DNA of 8,207 nucleotides from Oscillospiraceae bacterium (GTDB lineage Bacteria > Bacillota_A > Clostridia > Oscillospirales > Oscillospiraceae). The stretch is from assembly GCA_017396725.1 (NCBI GenBank), contig JAFQLA010000147.1, positions 1 to 8,207 of the forward strand, given 5' to 3'. Made by a program: the position numbers and the translations under genes. The stretch's first letter is position 1. Every line of letters starts with the position of its first letter. This document shows, piece after piece, positions 6,187 to 8,207 of this stretch. The notes beneath the pieces are model-generated. The model made no database searches. It had not been told where the DNA came from and saw only the letters and a list, made by a program, of their open reading frames with translations.

Positions 6187-6918
6187 TTGCTGAATATTTT
6201 TGATATTTTAGGGCCTATTATGGTTGGCCCTTCCAGTTCCCATACGGCGGGTGCTGTCCGTATCGGCAGCATGGCACGGACTCTGCTGGATGATGAGCCT
6301 GCTCGCGCCAAGATCTATCTGCACGGTTCCTTTGCTGAAACCGCGCAGGGACACGGCACGGAGCTTGCGTTGGTGTCGGGACTTTTGGGCATGAAAACGG
6401 ATGATATCCGCATTCCCTTTGCCTTTGAAGAGGCGGAAAAAGCGGGGCTGGAGTTTTCTTTTGAAGAAATCGAACTGCGGGAAGCGCATCCCAACACAGC
6501 GGTTTTGAAACTGTGGGGCAAGCATGGAAAGACCCTTACCATTCAGGCAAGCTCTACCGGCGGCGGCCGCATCAGAGTGAACCGTCTGGATGGGATCGAT
6601 GTAAATTTCAACGGTAACTACAATACTCTGGTGATCCACAATCAGGATCACCGCGGTCATATTGCCGATGTAACTGCCGCGCTCTCTATTGCGCAGGTCA
6701 ATGTTGCCAATATGAGCCTGCACCGCAATAAGCGCGGGGGAGATGCGCTGATGATCATTGAAACGGATCAGTCTGTTCCGCAGGCTGTGCGTGATCTTTT
6801 GAGCCGTTTGCCCGGTATCATCAAGCTTACTTATTACGATAAAACAAGAGAGGAGGCGGATGAAAATGGTACTAAGCTCTATGCAGGAGATTTTAGATCG
6901 GATGGCGAAATCCGGTAA
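6187..6918 (+). CDS. sdaAB: L-serine ammonia-lyase, iron-sulfur-dependent, beta subunit
   Basis: 243 residues from the TTG start. The N-terminus NIFDILGPIMVGPSSSHTAG is the family hallmark (GPSSSHTAG at 14-22), with HPNTA (101-105) and the glycine-rich STGGG (123-127) further on. A C-terminal ACT domain (about 147-218, VIHNQDHRGHIADVTAAL and on) is the usual regulatory or assembly module. Together with the alpha subunit it forms the oxygen-sensitive [4Fe-4S] enzyme that converts L-serine to pyruvate and ammonia in the cytoplasm. The typical B. subtilis-type beta subunit is about 220 residues; here the end is extended by roughly 20 residues (after KLTYYDKT), which run into the alpha gene in another frame. 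The order beta then alpha is the standard Bacillota arrangement. Confidence 0.95.
   Translation: MLNIFDILGPIMVGPSSSHTAGAVRIGSMARTLLDDEPARAKIYLHGSFAETAQGHGTELALVSGLLGMKTDDIRIPFAFEEAEKAGLEFSFEEIELREAHPNTAVLKLWGKHGKTLTIQASSTGGGRIRVNRLDGIDVNFNGNYNTLVIHNQDHRGHIADVTAALSIAQVNVANMSLHRNKRGGDALMIIETDQSVPQAVRDLLSRLPGIIKLTYYDKTREEADENGTKLYAGDFRSDGEIR
6851..6856 (+). promoter_or_regulatory. RBS (AGGAGG) of sdaAA inside sdaAB
   Basis: AGGAGG lies within the sdaAB coding sequence. It is 9 nt before ATG 6866 but only 3 nt before the in-frame ATG 6860, favouring 6866; the difference is two residues. The position indicates translational coupling of the two subunits. Confidence 0.7.
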
Positions 6919-7774
6919 GGAATTCTGGGAAATCGTTTTGGAAACGGATATTGATGAGCGCCAGGTCACCCGCGAAGAGTCTCTCGCCAAGATGCTCTAT
7001 ACATGGCAGGCCATGCAGGACGCAGCCGATCAGTATACCGGTCAGCGCCGCAGTGTCAGCGGCCTTGTGGGCGGCGACGGTTTGAAAATGCGCCAGCATT
7101 CCAAACGAGGCGTTGCCATGAGCGGTGAATTTATGAGCGAAGTCATTGCTGAGGCGCTTTCTATGGCGGAATCCAATGCCTGCATGTGCCGTATTGTTGC
7201 GGCTCCCACGGCAGGCGCCTGCGGTGTTTTGCCTGCGGTGCTGCTGCCGCTTTGTGCCAGAAATCAGCTGACACAAAAAGACATTTTAGAGGCACTGTAT
7301 GTTGCCAGCGGCATCGGCGCGGTGATTGCGTGCCGCGCGTCTATTTCCGGTGCGGCCGGCGGTTGCCAGGCTGAGATCGGCACGGCATCTGCCATGGCGG
7401 CCGGTGCTTTGGTAGCCATCAAGGGCGGCAGCGGCGAAGCTATCGGCCATGCGGTGGCGATGGCGCTGAAAAACCTGATGGGTTTGATCTGTGACCCTGT
7501 GGGCGGCCTTGTGGAAGTGCCTTGCGTAAAAAGAAATGTGATTGGCGCGGTAAATGCTGTTACCGCGGCAGATATGGCCCTTGCCGGCATTGAGAGTCAG
7601 ATCCCCGTGGATGAAGTGATCGATGCTATGGGTGAAGTAGGCCGTCGTATGCCGGTGGAATTCCGTGAAACCGCGTTGGGCGGCCTTGCGGATACGCCTA
7701 CGGGCCGCGTACTGAAAGAGCAGGCTGCCGCCGCGCGAAGAGCAAAAGCAAAGGACAAGGCTAAGGCTGAATAA
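6866..7774 (+). CDS. sdaAA: L-serine ammonia-lyase, iron-sulfur-dependent, alpha subunit
   Basis: 302 residues from ATG 6866 (304 from ATG 6860). This is the catalytic subunit. Three cysteines, C167 (GGCQAE), C209 (LICDPVGG) and C220 (EVPC), have spacings of 42 and 11, the same as the [4Fe-4S] ligands C343/C385/C396 of the Legionella single-chain L-serine dehydratase, as I recall them. Three ligands leave one iron free to bind serine. Other family signatures are RIVAAPTAGACGVLPAVL (109-126), GTASAMAAGALVAIKGGSGE and VKRNVIGAVNAVTAADMALA. The length matches the B. subtilis type (about 300). The last residues form a Lys/Ala-rich tail (RRAKAKDKAKAE) of no known role. It overlaps the 3' end of sdaAB by 53 nt and is followed 7 nt after its stop by a terminator, so the operon has two genes. 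Confidence 0.96.
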   Translation: MVLSSMQEILDRMAKSGKEFWEIVLETDIDERQVTREESLAKMLYTWQAMQDAADQYTGQRRSVSGLVGGDGLKMRQHSKRGVAMSGEFMSEVIAEALSMAESNACMCRIVAAPTAGACGVLPAVLLPLCARNQLTQKDILEALYVASGIGAVIACRASISGAAGGCQAEIGTASAMAAGALVAIKGGSGEAIGHAVAMALKNLMGLICDPVGGLVEVPCVKRNVIGAVNAVTAADMALAGIESQIPVDEVIDAMGEVGRRMPVEFRETALGGLADTPTGRVLKEQAAAARRAKAKDKAKAE

Positions 7775-7781
7775 AGAGTAA

Positions 7782-7813
7782 AAAAAGAGAGTGGTATAAA
7801 CCACTCTCTTTTT
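7782..7813. terminator. Bidirectional rho-independent terminator after sdaAA
   Basis: AAAAAGAGAGTGG (7782-7794) pairs perfectly with CCACTCTCTTTTT (7801-7813) around a 6-nt loop TATAAA. The right arm ends in five T residues, and the A-run on the left gives a T-tract on the minus strand. It sits between sdaAA (stop 7774) and the convergent permease gene (stop 7821), so it can serve both. Confidence 0.9.
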
Positions 7814-7820
7814 CATTACA

Positions 7821-8207
7821 TCAGCGTTCCTCGCGGAAATAAGAGAGGCCGAGTGCCGCAGGCGGTTGGTTTTCTCTTCTCTTGCGCATGGATACGAAGA
7901 TCAGAACTGCCAGCGTAACCACATAGGGAAGCATCTTGAAAATTTCCTGAGAGCCGCGGGTCAGACCGGGAATATAGAGATATGCCCAATAGACGAAACC
8001 GAAGAGGTAAGAACCCCAAATGGCATTGATGGGCTTCCAGGTGGTAAAGATGACCAGCGCTACTGCCAGCCAGCCGAGGCCTTCGATGATACCGTCGTTT
8101 GCCCAGGTGCCCTTAATGTAGTCCATTACATAGAAGAGGCCGCCAAGACCGGAAATACCGGCGCCGATGCAGGTAGCAAGGTACTTATAAATGGTAACAT
8201 TGATGCC
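7821..8207 (-). CDS. BMP-type nucleoside ABC transporter permease, 5' partial
   Basis: The frame is open to the right edge, so the ATG at 8126 is internal and 128 C-terminal residues are visible. There are about four hydrophobic segments: LATCIGAGISGLGGLFYVM (10-28), IIEGLGWLAVALVIFTTW (40-57), AIWGSYLFGFVYWAYLYIP (62-80) and MLPYVVTLAVLIFVSM (92-107). They are followed by a basic cytoplasmic end RKRRENQPPAALGLSYFREER. The GWLAVALVIF.TWKP segment and the terminal P.ALG..YFREER are characteristic of the second permease (YufQ/NupQ-like, BPD_transp_2 family) of uptake systems that work with BmpA-type lipoproteins, usually importing purine or other nucleosides. The partner ATPase, first permease and binding protein would lie outside the window; on this strand they would be transcribed before this gene, so it is probably the last of its operon. 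Substrate is inferred from the family only. Confidence 0.85.
   Translation of the reverse strand, partial: GINVTIYKYLATCIGAGISGLGGLFYVMDYIKGTWANDGIIEGLGWLAVALVIFTTWKPINAIWGSYLFGFVYWAYLYIPGLTRGSQEIFKMLPYVVTLAVLIFVSMRKRRENQPPAALGLSYFREER

Overview
The window looks like chromosomal DNA from an anaerobic, low-to-moderate GC Bacillota, most likely a gut-type Clostridia (Oscillospiraceae or a relative). This rests on the two-gene iron-sulfur serine dehydratase (sdaAB-sdaAA), a DUF362 protein with a ferredoxin domain, strong AGGAGG ribosome binding sites with an occasional TTG start, and a BMP/nucleoside-type ABC permease. This is an inference from gene content; no 16S or other marker gene is present. 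Coding density is high, and I see no mobile element, CRISPR array, tRNA or rRNA.

Layout. (1) Bases 1-4039, plus strand: a DUF362/4Fe-4S protein cut by the left edge, an Uup-like ABC-F ATPase, and a PlsC-like acyltransferase fused to a zinc ribbon and a C-terminal beta-rich domain. The gaps are about 40 nt, so this is probably one transcription unit. It ends in a strong hairpin terminator at 4048-4088 that also serves the convergent genes. (2) Bases 4088-6033, minus strand: an 8-oxoguanine deaminase-type amidohydrolase followed 23 nt later by a macrodomain (ADP-ribose-related) hydrolase, a two-gene operon. (3) Bases 6034-6186: a 153-nt divergent intergenic region with promoter-like elements facing both ways and a small inverted repeat. 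(4) Bases 6187-7774, plus strand: sdaAB and sdaAA, translationally overlapping, which convert L-serine to pyruvate and ammonia. (5) A second bidirectional terminator at 7782-7813. (6) Bases 7821-8207, minus strand: the C-terminal end of an ABC permease of the BMP-associated nucleoside uptake type, cut by the right edge.

How the genes fit together. Serine deamination is ordinary amino-acid fermentation. The deaminase, the macrodomain protein and the nucleoside-type permease all lie on the minus strand and share a purine/nucleotide theme (uptake, deamination of oxidised or modified guanine, handling of ADP-ribose derivatives). They are split by the sda operon, so a joint pathway is only a hypothesis. 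I found no clearly new system. The most unusual items are the acyltransferase/zinc-ribbon/C-terminal domain fusion, the deaminase-macrodomain pairing, and the long sdaAB/sdaAA overlap.
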